Assembly (NCBI GenBank): GCA_000349905.1
Contig: KB722768.1
Coordinates: 205,766-269,765, forward strand
Direction: 5' to 3'
From: Volvariella volvacea V23
Lineage: Eukaryota > Basidiomycota > Agaricomycetes > Agaricales > Pluteaceae
DNA: 64,000 nucleotides
The translations under genes and the position numbers were made by a program. The notes below the pieces were generated by a model. That model had not been told where the DNA came from. It searched no databases and saw only the letters and a program-made list of their open reading frames with translations. Positions 51,255 through 63,352 of the stretch are shown here, in pieces; position 1 is the first letter of the stretch, and every line of letters begins with the position of its first letter.

Positions 51255-53718
51255 CTCTGATTCTGTCCTTGACTCTGCATCTGTGGTTGTTGGACTTGTG
51301 CTCCGGGGGGATGATGCGCACCCCCCACAACCGGCGAACTCGTACTCTGATTCTGATTCTGAACTTGCGTATGTGTCACAACAGGCGTAGCCGGCACCGC
51401 AGCCTGCACTGGAGCGGGAGCGGGCGTGGGCAGCCTCGGAGCGGGGGGCGCCACGACGCCAGGGATAGAGGGCAAGATCGGGTACACCGCCCCGTCTTCT
51501 GTCGTCGTCGTCGCGATCGCCGTCGTCGCCGGCCCCTGTCCTTGCTGTCCTTGTGGTGGGGCTTGTCCTGCTCCCGGTGTCATCGCCGGCGTCGTCATAA
51601 TCGAAAGCTGGGGCGGAGGGGCAGGGGGAGGCTGAGGCGAGCCTGCATTCGTCATGCCCACGCCTATGCTCGCATGCACCAGCGACGGCGAGCCGCTCGC
51701 GTTTGCCGTGGCAGTCGCCGCGCCAAGCACAGGCGTCGACCTCGCCAGCCTCGGCGACCCACCACCACCACCACCACCTCCTCCGCCACCCATATTGCTG
51801 CTGCTGCTGCTCCCCTCCCGCTCCCTCTTGAGCCTCTCCCGCTCCCGCTCCCTCTCCCTCACGACCGCATCCACATACCCGCCGACCTCGCTCGCGATCG
51901 TGCGGATGTCGCGCGACTTGGAGAGCGTGAGCGCCCGGAACGCGCGGACGGACTCTGTCGTGGGCGAGGGCGGGAGCGTGGGGCGCGGTGGGTGCGCTGG
52001 AAGTGTTGTCGTCGTTGTCGTCGTTGGTGGGGTGTACTGGAACGGGAACGCGGAGTGAGAGTTTGAGTTTGAATTCGAATGGAGGTGGTGGAACGGGATG
52101 GGGTGCGGTTGAGCGAGGGTTGGGGAGGTGAGCCCTGCTAGCCCTGTGTTTGTGGTGTTGATTGCAGACAGAGGTANNNNNNNNNNNNNNNNNNNNNNNN
52201 NNNNNNNNNNNNNNNNNNNNNNNNNNNNNNNNNNNNNNNNNNNNNNNNNNNNNNNNNNNNNNNNNNNNNNNNNNNNAGGTGGGAGGTGGGTGCATTGACA
52301 TTTCGGGCGAGGGCTGCAGCTGGGCGGGCAGCACGGGGATATACTCCAACGGCGGCCGGAGCGCTCCAGCCGAGGAGGGGGAATAGCTCAGACACAGTTC
52401 TGTCGGCCAGATGATGGTGATTCCCTTGGCTTCGCCCTGCTTGTTCTCCACCTTGATCCAGGCGATGATGAAGCTCGGCTCGGGTGTGGTCTGGTAGGGC
52501 GTCGAGGGTTGTTTGGATGTCTGGCTGAGGGTGGGTGGGGGCGGGGAGGCGGGGGCGGGCCAGGAGCCGACGCCGTGGCCCTTGAGGGACTCTTGGAACT
52601 GGGCTGTGAGAGCAGAGGTGGGGCCGGTGTAGGTCGCGAGGAAGTAGGCGGGGGTGCCGAATGGGACGAGGGTGATGGGGGTGCCGGGTGGCACGGGGAG
52701 AGAGCTGGAAAGCGGTAGATATGGGGTCGGCACGATGATGGGGTGCAAAAGGAGATAAAAGCCGTCGTGTGACGATGCGAGATGGACCTGCATGTGGGCA
52801 TACAAAAAGGGCCTGGAGTAGATAGATCAGAGCCAACTCGATATGTCTGGCGTCGCACGCACCGCCCAACCGCGTTGTGCTCCCAGCCACTGCCCCAGGC
52901 GACGCTGGACGGCGGAGGCCCGAATATGACGCCGCGCCGAAACTGGAATATCCTCCGTGGCTGGGTCGGACCGGGATTACCGGAGATACAGCCGTTCACA
53001 ATGTCATCAATCATCCGATTGCGTGCGGCCTCGACAAAATGGCTATAAACCCGCCGCAGGCTCTGTCGCAGCGGCAGACCCGAGCCATAGCCCGCCGAGA
53101 ACTGCCCAGCGCAGGCAGCGCAGGCGGGACACGCGCGGGGCAGAGCAGCGCACGGCTGCGAGCACGGATACAGATCTTGCGGGGTAAACGATTGCGGGTC
53201 TTCGGCTTTTTTGGGAATAAAACGTCAGTGTCTAATCGGGCGAAAGGAAAAGGGAAGAACGAGGGTTAGGGTTTAGCGTGGGTGCGTAAAGAACCCTGGG
53301 CGAGAGAAGACGCCCGCTATGCCGCCGCACCCGCGCGGAGGGAACGAGTTGGCACGGAAATGGAAAAACGGCACGCACGTATGAGGGCCTCGAAGGACAG
53401 TGTGCCGAGCGTGGCTGCTGTTGCGGGGATATCATCTGCGGTGGTGATCTTGAAAATGTACAGGCGGGAGGTGGAGCCGATATAGACGCCTGGGAGGAGC
53501 GAGTCCAGCAGGGAGGCGGGGTTGCGTGCAAGCAGCGATCGTCTGGCGTGCTCGATGGGGTCGTGCGGCCGGGGGGCGGCGTGTGGGTCTGGACGGTAGA
53601 TGGCGCAGACGACGGCAGGGTGGGCCGGCAGAGTGAGCCTGGAGGCGAGGAGGGTGTCCGAGGCGGATATCTGGTGGGGATACTGCATTGGATGTTCTGG
53701 GAAAGATTGGGAGGCCAT
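45505..53718 (-). CDS. MED13: Mediator complex subunit 13 (CDK8 kinase module)
   Basis: Large scaffold of the Mediator CDK8 module (yeast Ssn2/Srb9) that links the kinase to core Mediator. Exon 1 53718-53379 starts MASQSFPEHPMQ and ends phase 1; exon 2 53205-52863 gives PEDPQSFTPQDLYP through IFQFRRGVIFGPPPSS; exon 3 from 52812 gives RPFLYAHMQVHLASSHDGFY, LVPFGTPAYFLATYTGPTS and IIAWIKVENKQGEAKG, then enters a scaffold gap. A very long Gly/Gln/Met-rich disordered exon follows (about 51874-48662). Conserved C-terminal blocks are VLPSALRFWEKIGLGPRAGK, CHIAYGISGDGRWLVASVVD, WRIIFTRLGVIPEREAIG and the final part after EHAIRMGRDMVPMHASLVC. Assignment rests on these blocks and on their order. The gap and the low-complexity exon leave parts of the model unverified. 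Confidence 0.82.
50703..50805 (-). repeat. Met-Gly-Asp repeat array inside MED13
   Basis: Imperfect six-base repeats (ATGGGC/ATGGAC on the coding strand) encode alternating Met with Gly or Asp, e.g. LGMGMGMGMDMGMNM. The array sits in the disordered central exon and is followed by Gly-Ser repeats. Confidence 0.85.
51207..51262 (-). repeat. Gln-Ala repeat array inside MED13
   Basis: Six-base repeats (CAGGCT on the coding strand) encode (Gln-Ala)n, flanked by Gln-Ser and Gln-Asn variants. A polyglutamine-like coactivator tract, likely variable in length. Confidence 0.85.
52177..52276. other. Scaffold gap (100 N) inside MED13
   Basis: A 100-N placeholder in the third exon of MED13, after the codons for EMSMHPPPT. 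The true missing length and frame are unknown. Confidence 0.98.
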
Positions 53719-53904
53719 CGCAGCTCGGTGGTCATGCAACGGGGGCCGCAGCGCAGTGCAAGCACGGGTCGAGCCCAGCCAGCGACGCGAATCCGAGTTG
53801 AAGGCAAAGGCGAGCTGGGACGGCCAGTTGGCGAAGACCGGGAGATGCCGAGAAATGCGATTTTTCGTTGGATTAATTTCAGACACTCCTCCTCGTCCCA
53901 CACC
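53719..53904. promoter_or_regulatory. Divergent promoter of MED13 and the DUF2433 gene
   Basis: 186 bp between diverging start codons. GC-rich, without an evident TATA box. Confidence 0.5.
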
Positions 53905-56400
53905 ATGTCCTCCTCCGCACCCCGTCCCGCCTCCACCTCCACCCGCCCTCCCATCTCCCCGCTGCCCCGCCAGCCCTACCAGGTCAACACCCAGACAAAG
54001 GTCCTCGACTCGGTCCACGGCCGCATCCTTTGTATAGCTGACATCCGCGGCCGTCTCTCCGCCCTGAACGATCTCGCCCGCGAGCACAATGCCCAGGCCA
54101 TCATCCACACCGGAGACTTTGGTTTCTTTGGTTCGTCCCCAAACCCCTCTCATCTCTGTCTAAGCCAGCACAATAACGCGACTACGCAATCGCCCCATCT
54201 CCCCCACAGAGGCCAACAGTCTCGAGCGCATCAACGACCGCACCCTCCGCCACCTGACCATGTACTCGCCCCTCATCCCGAGCGCCCAGCGCACCCACCT
54301 TCTCGCCCCCGAAAACTCGCCCCAGACGATCCGCAACACCGTCACCATCGCGCTCCTCTCCGAGTTCCCGCTCCTCCTCTCGGGCCAGATCAAGCTCCAC
54401 GTGCCGGTCTACACCGTCTGGGGCGCGTGCGAAGACGTCCTCGTCCTCGAAAAGTTCCGTCTCGGCACGTACGCCATCGACAACCTCCACGTCATCGACG
54501 AGGCCACCACGCGCCTCCTCGACCTCGGCGGCATCAAGCTCCGTCTGCTCGGCCTCGGCGGCGCGCTCGTCCCCCACAAGATGTTTGACAATGGCGACGG
54601 CAATGCCACGATCGCCGGCGGCCAGGGCACGATGTGGACGACGGCGCTGCAGATTGGCGAGCTCGTGGATACGGCGCAGAGGGTGTTTGATCAGACGGAG
54701 ACGCGTCTGCTCGTCACGCATGCCAGTCCTGGGCGGGAGGGCGTCATCTCCCAGCTCGCGCTGGTGCTCAAGGCGGATCTGACCGTCTCGGCTGGGCTGC
54801 ATTTCCGGTATGCGAGTTCGTACAATGAGTTTAGCGTCCAGGGGGACTATGAAGGGTTCAGACACAAGTTGGTGGTTGGCAAACAGGGGTTTGATAATGT
54901 CTGGGAGACGGTGAAGAGCCAGGTCAACGCGGTTCTTGATGAACATCAACGAGTTTTATTGGACAAGTTTTTGAGTGTGGTGGAGAGACTGCCTCCTGCT
55001 CAGGGTACTACTGGACCTGGAGGCGCTACTGCAGGAGAAGAACACGCCTGGAAGAACTGCTGGAACTGGAATCTCTGCGACGCGGCGTATGGATCTTTGG
55101 TGATGGACATCAAAGAAGGACGGGTCAGCGCAGAACTGAAATCTCAAGGTTGGCCTCCGATCCCTCTTTTTCTTTCACAGCATTAACTAAAAACGCGTTT
55201 TTTAGGATTCAACTTTGCATATCGCCGTACGGCGACTGTTAGCGCCACACCAGCATCGGCAACCACACCTCTACCCGCCACAGGTCCAAACGCGGCAACA
55301 ACAGCGCCTACAGCCCAACAAGGCACAGCCAACGCCACCCCCGGTGCATCTTCAAAACCAGGCACAGGCCCAGCTGGACGAGCGACGCCCGACCGCCAGG
55401 CGCCTCCGCACCTAGCCAACGCAGCCAAATCATCCACTTCTACTCCTCCACCGCCCGCTGCTGCTGGTGAAGCATCTGCTGCCGCAGCGAATAAAGACTC
55501 TGCAAGCACCAGAGCAGAAAGCCCAGCTACGGCGCCCAAGACCAACGGCACGCCCGCCCCGGGCGAAAAAGAGAAACCGGGCAAGAAGGGGAAGAAAAAG
55601 TCGCAGGCGGACCGGGGGACGGTGAGCTCGCGAGGGGGGACGCCGATTCCTCCTGCTACGCCTGGTGCTGCTGATGGTCCTGGGCCTGCTACGACTGGTA
55701 CAGGCGCGGGTGCAACGGGTACGGGGGAGGCCGCTGGGACGCCTGCGAGCGATGATGTCAAGTCGCCTGTTGATGGTCCTGCTGGTGGAGCCGGGGCAGG
55801 GGCGAGGACGCCGAAAGGGAACAAGCCGCCGAGACATCCGTGGACGATCTTTTTGAGGATGCAGCTTGCGGGGGGTGTTGGTGTGAGCGAGGAGGAGGTT
55901 AGGGAGTTTTTTGGGGATGCGAAGGGTGGAGTGAGTGTTCGAGTCTCTCTCCTATCTTGTTCTTTCCTTTCCTAATCCTAATCCTCGATTTTTTTTTTCA
56001 TCTTGTTCGACAGATCACAAAAGTCAACATCCTCTCCGCGATCCCTGGCCGCGCGAGAATAGCGTACATTGAGTTTGGGGACGAGGAAGCGATGAAGGCC
56101 GGGCTTGCGGGGCATAATGAAAAGTTTAAGGATACCACGCCGGAGGTTAAGCGTGCGCAGGACAAGTCGCAGCTCCAAGGCAGCAGCAGTGGTAGTGGAT
56201 TTGGTGGTGATCAACAGCAGCAGCAGCAGCAAGCGCTGGGACAGGGACATGGTGCTGGTGGTGGGGGCGGGAGAGGGAGAGGGAGAGGACGAGGGGGAGC
56301 GGGGGGAGGGAGCAATTTTGTGAATAGGAATTTGACGGCCGCGGGGTTGGCGAGGGGGTCTGCGAATGGAGATGCGGGAGGGAAGACGGGGGATGCGTGA
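53905..56400 (+). CDS. Fungal DUF2433 protein with calcineurin-like N-terminal fold
   Basis: Conserved fungal protein of unknown biochemical role; the family belongs to DUF2433. Four exons, 53905-54130, 54210-55148, 55206-55930 and 56014-56400, in phase, about 758 residues. Residues 40-75 resemble a metallophosphatase start: RILCIADIRGRLSALNDL and IIHTGDFGFFE. Then come VPVYTVWGACEDVLVLEKF, LRLLGLGGALVPHKMFD, IAGGQGTMWTTALQIGELVD, RLLVTHASPGREG and SAGLHFRYASSYNEFS. The conserved domain ends with WNWNLCDAAYGSLVMDI. After GFNFAYRR the tail is Ala/Pro/Thr-rich. It then carries an RRM-like segment (PRHPWTIFLRMQLA, ITKVNILSAIPGRARIAYIE) and ends with an RGG-like Gly-Arg tract. The tail suggests RNA binding; that is inference. 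Confidence 0.85.
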
Positions 56401-57343
56401 TTTAGGGGTCTAGGGATTGCAAGTTGGGAGGTGCCTGCGTTGGGCGTTGGGCGTTTCTTTTCTCTTCCTTTGTGGTGTTCATTTGTTTTCGTATATCTGA
56501 ATCATCGTTTAGTAGTTTAGTACTATCGGATTCGTGTTTCGCCTCTAGGTCGTTTTTTTCTTTTGTGTTTTGTTCGTGTTCGTTGGCATCTGTTCCCTCT
56601 CTTTTCGCATAGGAGTGATTCTTGTCTCTCGTACACTACGCTACGGTATGCATATGGTGGTTAGTTGCTAGTTACTATTTGCTTTGTCATGTCATTTTTG
56701 TCTTGATCTCTCTCACTCAATTTCAGTTTCTTTTTTTCTCTTCCTCTTTCTCTTTCTCTTTGCACGACACGATGAGTGTATGTATATATATTCATGGCTG
56801 TTCATACCATGCACGCATGGAAAAGTACATTTAGGTTTTTTGTCAAAGGATATCCCTAAGGCCGGTCCGTGCATCTACAATTGCATTCGTTGACCTGGTC
56901 TGCGGATTTTGTCGACTTGGACTTATGCGTTTATAAGGCTTTGGCGGGCTCTGGTGTCATGGTGCTAGTGCTATCTTGCGTTTGTATATATGGTTCTGAT
57001 GCGCTAGCGCCATTAACTCTGCGTGTGCCATGACGCGTTTGGGAACGCTTGACGTTCACTGGGATGCTCCGAATTCGTACACGGGCATCCATGTGAATAC
57101 AATATATTCGAAATGCGTATACACGGTATAGTCCCTATCAGGCTGAATCCCACCAAGATCCTGGTTTCAATGTCATCCACCGAAATTTGCTCCGGCTTGG
57201 AGCTATGTAGAAACTCTACTCGCACGTCTGCTGCCACCAGACGAACCGCTTCGTCGTATTCTTACCCCAAGCCGCCCTTCCATGTCGATCAAGCTCTACG
57301 AAAAATCAGTTGCAACATCGAACAGCGTCAATGTGAAATGACC
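56401..57343. other. Intergenic, 3' region of the DUF2433 gene
   Basis: The first part is T-rich on the plus strand (3' UTR-like, with TTTCTCTTTC tracts near 56730-56765). No gene is supported. Confidence 0.55.
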
Positions 57344-59560
57344 CTAACCTGCACCAGCGTATCGTATAGTTATTTCGTGGCGTCCGGGAGGAATGGTCAC
57401 GGTGCCCGTACTCCATCCTCCTTCAAGACATCTCGCAACGTCGTCACCGCAATCCTCGAATGAATTTGGGTTGATATTCCGGGTGAGGCCTTTGAAAACT
57501 CCATCAACGAGGACTTCCATCCTCATGTCCATTATATCGATGTCCACCAATGATATTTGATGCACTGTTGACATGTCTGTGGTGTAATGAATTGGGATTG
57601 GGGTTCTGTCTTGAGCTAACGCGAATTCCATGATTTGGTAGGGATGCTTGACGGTGGGCTCGGTACAGTCAGAGGTGCGCCTACCAGCACGTTGCGAGTG
57701 GTGTGTGCTATTGGTCAGTCCTATCCTTGCCATGATACCACGGAGAGTCATGTCGAATGTAGTTGAGTCAGCGCTGTCCACACGGGGATAGTGGCCCGCC
57801 AGAGCTTGCCCTGCAACCCCTCCTTCCATGACTCTTTGCAAGTCCGAGTGGAAAAGCTTTATTGCAGCAAATCCAACATAGAGTAGCAACCAGATGGCCC
57901 CTGATGCATTATGTCTGGAATGAGTAGGGATTTTGGTCTTGAATAACGTATCTCTTACAAGTCAATATCCTGAACGAGAAACGAAATAGAACAGTGATAA
58001 GTGCGATATGGACCACCTTTTGCCAAGGATCCTTGGCTAGGGATTGTTGTTGATGGAGTCGTCGTTTGCATTTTAACAAGGGTTTGACCCTACAAATGAT
58101 ATATTATATCAGGTGGCCATAGACTGAAAAATTGTTGGCTTGCTGTTCATGAATATCTTGACAAGTCAGAGATAAATCTCCAGATAAATTGTGTTGGTCA
58201 CATTGCAATGATAGCTTAATAGTACTGCCGAGAACCTTGTGTATTCGAAATCATAAGGGGGTCTGAAGCTTGCAGCGCAGAAGGTAATATCACCTCGCAT
58301 AAAATCTAAGGATGGCATATTGTGAATCAGTATTACGGATAAACCTATGCAAATTAGACAAGGCTTGGCCTCACAGCATCGCCGAAACCGAGGTTGGGGT
58401 CCTGCTCGTCCGAGACTCCTTCAGGTGTTTATCAAAATAGAAATATAGCCAGAAAAGTAAGTGATACCTATAGCGAGATGAACAATTCTCCTCCTCAAAT
58501 GATCTTCACGCAACAAACAAAGAGGAGGAGTATCAGGAATGTGGATGAACTCTTCTAATCTCTCCGAGCACCCGCTCTGGTCCTTTGCATTTCGTATCAC
58601 CGATTCATAGGTATTTACACAGACTGGGGATACATTACACTGGATAAGTGAACCCCAAAAGTAGTTTGACATACCTTCTGAAAGCTCAATCAGGAGAAAG
58701 ATAGTAGCGATGACGATTCCAACAACTCGTTCATGCCTACAAGCATCAAGCAGCTTGCTATTCATCTCAACCGGTTTGAATCCTAAATCAGGTCGGAATG
58801 CTTGCTTCCACCGTTCCTGGATGTCATATTCGCATGCCTTTGTCAACGGAAACTGAGCGACACCCAGGCCTAGCATGTAAATCATTGTTCTTTCACCAGT
58901 TGGCGTATTTAGCTGTAAGTAAATATTGCAACCCTAAGTCTGGCAACATCTCAATGACAGCCGATGAACGCACTGGCATGAATGAGTATCGGATTAGTTG
59001 CTTCCTTTTGTCCTGAGACTTAGCCAAGCTCGTCAACTGATTGAGGATATGCTGCCGTAGTTCACGCGCGATTTGACGAGCTTCTGCACCATTATGTGTG
59101 TAGTTCCCATTACCTTTTTCAAAGCTATATCGGAAGTTAGCCTATTTATGGCATTCTACACCACACTCACTGATAGAGGCGGGCAAGTCGATTGAATGTG
59201 TCCAGACGTGACGTTGTGCGAGCGAATGTTCCAGGGCCGAGCTGATACAACAAATGTCAGTCGAAGCGTACGAGAATTTGAGATTCAGGAGGCGCTATTC
59301 TCAATCATACCACATATTCAATAATCCAGTCTGCGTATGTTTGACGAATGATCGAAGCAACATTGATCTCGTGTTTTTCATTGCATGCATGTGCACTGCT
59401 CCAGTGCCTCCTGAGGTCCGAGCCATCAAAGCTAAGCGGCCAATGGTCCTCAGGGTAAAATTTCTCCAATAATTGCGCGTTGAAAATGTTTATAAAGGTT
59501 TTTGTATGCTTCAAGACCGCTAGTTTGTTTGGAAGAAGGCAGTGAATGATCTAGTCATAC
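57344..59560 (-). CDS. Unknown multi-exon protein with membrane segments (boundaries uncertain)
   Basis: I do not recognise this family. A series of minus-strand exons looks coding by frame, splice signals and composition. The best-supported run is LLPNKLAVLKHTKTFINIFN, EKFYPEDHWPLSFDGSDLRR, an intron, QLGPGTFARTTSRLDTFNRL, an intron, NYTHNGAEARQIARELRQHI. It continues with PLTKACEYDIQERWKQAFRP and a membrane-like RVVGIVIATIFLLIELS. A later part, possibly a second gene, includes SQGSLAKGGPYRTYHCS, a hydrophobic IWLLLYVGFAAIKLF, and a C-terminal domain with DMRMEVLVDGVFKGLTR and a Cys pair in EDCGDDVARCLEGGW, ending at 57344. The 5' end near 59560 and the middle (58090-58420) are not resolved. 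It may be one gene or two. Confidence 0.4.
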
Positions 59561-60830
59561 AGACTTAGGGTAATTTTTAGGCATGAGCGATACAACATAC
59601 CAATGAAGAGTCTGTCAGTTGTCTAGTAGATCATTCAGACATCAGTTGTTTAATTGTTAACAGGAAATATACATTTCATCGCTTTTTTTGAGGCGATAGT
59701 ACCTGAGTATTTCCGGTGAGATGTATGAACCACAGATAATAAGCAGTAACAAGCCTACCAAAGATACTGGGCTTCTTCGCCTGCCCGCTTATTAGAATGA
59801 CCATGAAATAATGACATCTATTAATCACAAGCAGCGTGTCAGCGTGAAGTCCTGAAGATCAATTAGAGCGTGAGGGTGAAGGAAATAGTATAATTCGACC
59901 CTCGGTACCACCCATGCGTGCAATATGTGGGTCGTCTCTCCTCATTAGATCAGCTACAAGGGTAGCTGAGTCCCGAATGATTGGAACCACTTACCTGTGA
60001 TCAACTAGCAAGCCCAGGATCTACAAGTGAGGTGAGTCAATTGGCTACCTGTCGGTGTGTTATTGCCCTGAAACTTGGTAAGCAGGGGGTTTATGTTGGG
60101 TCTATGCTAGTGTGGGCGCAAAAAGTCTTCCTAGGTTATTATATACCAACAGCCAAGCTGTCGAAGTAGCCTGATCCTTCAAGTCAAACGACAACCAAAA
60201 CAAGGGCATTTAGAGCACACCATAGTGCCAGATAGTTTCGTAAAACGTTCGCCAACACCTCTCGACTATATTACTTATGCCATTGCACACATCGTGGTCA
60301 CCACGTGCAGCGCCGCTGGTGACTTTAGTTGATGCAAGTCTTCGGAAATGAAGCCCTTGAAGGCTGATAAATTAAAAGAATACGAGGACAAGACAAATCT
60401 AGACTTATGCCATCAATGGTAGTGATGTAGTTGGATTAAGGCTGTGTAAAGTGCAATGAAGAAATATGAATGTTATGTATGATCAGATACTGTAATTTTG
60501 CGATATGTGCAATTGTGTACAATCATGCGGATTACGACAACTTCATCAGATCGTCCTAGCAGCCATCAACACTCACAATCTCTTTGCATCGCAATGGTGT
60601 GGGTCGTGCATGTCATGCACAACACTCACGGCGCTCACAATTTGCATTCAATGGTCGATCATGCTCTGGCATTGGTGGAGTTTGGCACATGTCTTCGGAG
60701 TTTATGTGCTGAAGCGAATTGCGTTCCACCCGAAACCTTTTTTGCTTGCAAAGGGGAGGGTTGACACTCCTCGCTCTTTCAATGAGGTGTTTAGAGGTTA
60801 TCCGACCTTGGTGAGAAGCAAAGATTCCCC
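59561..60830. other. Divergent intergenic region, possible upstream exons of the unknown gene
   Basis: It may hold further 5' exons of the minus-strand gene: a hydrophobic frame around 59700-59760 reads like a membrane segment. A plus-strand frame at 60505-61098 overlaps the DUF2235 start in another frame and is not supported. Confidence 0.4.
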
Positions 60831-62872
60831 ATGGATCCTCAGGCCTCCCCCGATCCCCTACACCCACACTTTTGTGAGGCATCCGCTCCTCCTCCACGAA
60901 CTATCATTTGCTGCTTTGACGGCACTGGTAATGAGTTCACCAGCAAAGAGGCCAGTGCCTATCTGCTCTTTGTCTCTCGGGAAGCCTCATATATTCCCAG
61001 AATACCAATGTTGTACGACTCTTTACTGCTCTGAAGAAAGGCGATACAAAACACCAATTGGTATTTTACTTGGTATGTTAAATAATATGACCCGTTAACC
61101 ACCACGTAAGTCTCAATTATTGAAAGCCAGGAGTTGGTACCACTGCTGGAGGTTTGACGAGCAGAATTACCTGGCAAGATGCACAAATCATTATGTTCTC
61201 GATGACCTACTTCGCCCTCATATGTGTGTTACAACTGCCCTCTGGAGCGTCCACTAGCAGCGCTCAAGATTTTCTCCAGGGGCTCTGTCCATTCTTTACA
61301 AACTCTTTGTCAAATCTGAACATGACGATGACGACTACCGTGGGATGACCATCTGTTGCTTGATTTCGGTTGGAGTGGCCATTCCGTGGATGCTTTCTTG
61401 GGTTACTTCTATGCTCGATCTGGCCATTGCATCCAACTTGGATAGCCATGTGAAACTTGGGTATGCATCGTTATCCCATTATGCCAGCTATCATGCCCTC
61501 AATTCCTCCCATATTAGTTATATATTTATCATGAATAACTATCGGTGATACACTCAAGCCGTCTTTGTTGAACGTTTGCTGAATTAGCTCGCATAGGGAA
61601 GGGGACAAGATATGTTTATTTGGGTTTTCAAGAGGAGCCTCCACAGCTCGCGTACTTGCAGGCATGATATATAAAGTATGGCAGCCATGCTGAGTACTCT
61701 CAATTTGTCATCTAAACACCATTCAGGTTGGCCTTTTACCCCCACAAAATGATCAACTCGTCGACTACGCATATAAGATATTCCACGCCAAGGGGACAAG
61801 GGGACACCACTTGTGTATGAAATTCAAGAAAGAGTGTTGGTAAGCCCTAACTCAAACGCTGATCTCTAGCCTCTTCAACAATGCTTCAGTGATTCTGTAA
61901 TTGTCGACTTTGTAGGGGTATGGTACGTAGTCCGAGATTCGTGGATTCTGAGCGTCACCTGAATTTCTTAAAGGGATACAGTCAGTAGAGTTGGAATATT
62001 TCCCAGACAAGCAACATACTTTACTTGTCCTACCTATGGGATTAGGATATTTCGTCACGCCCTCGCGCTAGATGAACGTCGTGTCCAGTTTCAAGCTAAC
62101 ACCTGGGCCGACCCAGCACCTGACAGCGGGATAGACATTAACATCGATCCACCAAAGTCTACGACACAACAATCAGCACAGCAAGTCATTGCCGACATAC
62201 AGGAAGTCTGGTTTCCTGGTAACTACTTTGATGCTCTTCTACTATTTTTGTGCCAGTAACGACTAACTTAGTGAACAGGTGGACACTGTGACGTGGGAGG
62301 CGGCCTTCAGGACCAGCTGGGTCAACGCGACCTCTCCTTGATCTCCTTCCAATGGATGATTAAGGAATGCTTCGCCAACATAACAGGGATTTTATTTGAC
62401 TACGCCCATTTGACCGCTCTTGGTGTCGATTTGCACCAGATTGCACAAGAATTAAGACTTCAACCAATCGATCTAGTTCAACTTGGGCTCGATGAAGAGA
62501 TGTTGAGCCTAAACACTCAACATCAGATTGCTGCTCGACTTCCGGGTCATGATGGCGCTCCAGAGATTTGGGATGAGCTTAATAGAACTCGACTTTGGTG
62601 GATAGCAGAGTGCTTTGCCAATAATCGACAGGAAGAATATTTGCTGGGAATGAAGGGCACGGGCGTGTGAGTAGAATTCCTGCTCTGCGTTAGTTCTACT
62701 AATTTCATCGTGGTTGTCCCGCTGTAGTCCTAATCTTGGTCGTGGTCGTTACATTCCACTAGATGGGGAAGTTGTCAGGGTTCATTCTTCTGTCAAGCTG
62801 ATGCCGAAAGATTACAAACCGAGGGCATACAATTGGGATATAGTGAAGGACTATATTCAGTGGGTAGATTAA
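60831..62872 (+). CDS. DUF2235 alpha/beta hydrolase (Tle1-like catalytic fold)
   Basis: Member of the DUF2235 family, whose bacterial relatives include type VI-secreted phospholipases; the role in fungi is unknown. About eleven exons. Landmarks: MDPQASPDPLHP (60831), IICCFDGTGNEFTSK, NTNVVRLFTALKKGD, the block PGVGTT, then LDLAIASNLDSHVKLG joined to YIFIMNNYREGDKICLFG. The nucleophile motif is GFSRGAST (61626-61649), followed by VGLLPPQNDQLVDYAYKIF, IVDFVGVW, FRHALALDERRVQF, VWFPGGHCDVGGG (acid residue) and the C-terminal GRGRYIPLDGEVVRVHSSV. The family's nucleophile and Asp motifs are kept. Oddities: the first intron appears to start with GC (GC-AG) and a segment at about 61152-61375 fits only as an intron of roughly 220 nt with a poor GTTTGA donor. 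Exon 5 is 27 nt. Confidence 0.8.
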
Positions 62873-63352
62873 GAGCCAACATCATCGAGACACTTGTCTT
62901 ATTTGACTTGGGATAATACTCTGTGCATAATGATGTGAATGATTCAAGAAGCCCAAAATTACCTTCTTTTCGTGCGGAACATCAAAATAAACTTCTTTGA
63001 GGTAGTTTTCATGTCGTAAACTACCCAAGTATATGAATGCATGAATACTGGGTGACAACTGCACAACGAATCCGTAGGACATGTATATCAGTGCGAGGGT
63101 GATGAAAGACGATCAGGTAGGTTAGAAGAAAATCAGCGGTGCTTCGAACAAAAGGGTATGTGCAGATACTGATGACATTCGCAGAAGTGGGCACAGAAGA
63201 GTGATCTGTCCAGGTAGCCACTGCCCATTAATTGTCTCGTACCAAGTGGCAACATCGCTGTGTAAACGTAACAGAGGTGCTTATATGCCAAGATAAGTAC
63301 ACTAACCAACCCTAATCGACGACCTCGATCAAACCAAGAATGCGTAGCACAA
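62873..63352. other. Convergent 3' intergenic region
   Basis: Lies between convergent stops of the DUF2235 gene and the right-edge gene. Nothing recognised. Confidence 0.55.

Noticed and set aside
53317..54153. 278-codon minus-strand frame as a separate gene
   Set aside because: Its last part is MED13 exon 1 and its first part is antisense to the DUF2433 first exon; the frame is a chance joining.
60505..61098. 197-codon plus-strand frame with Cys-rich start
   Set aside because: It lies in another frame over the DUF2235 start and lacks any DUF2235 motif.
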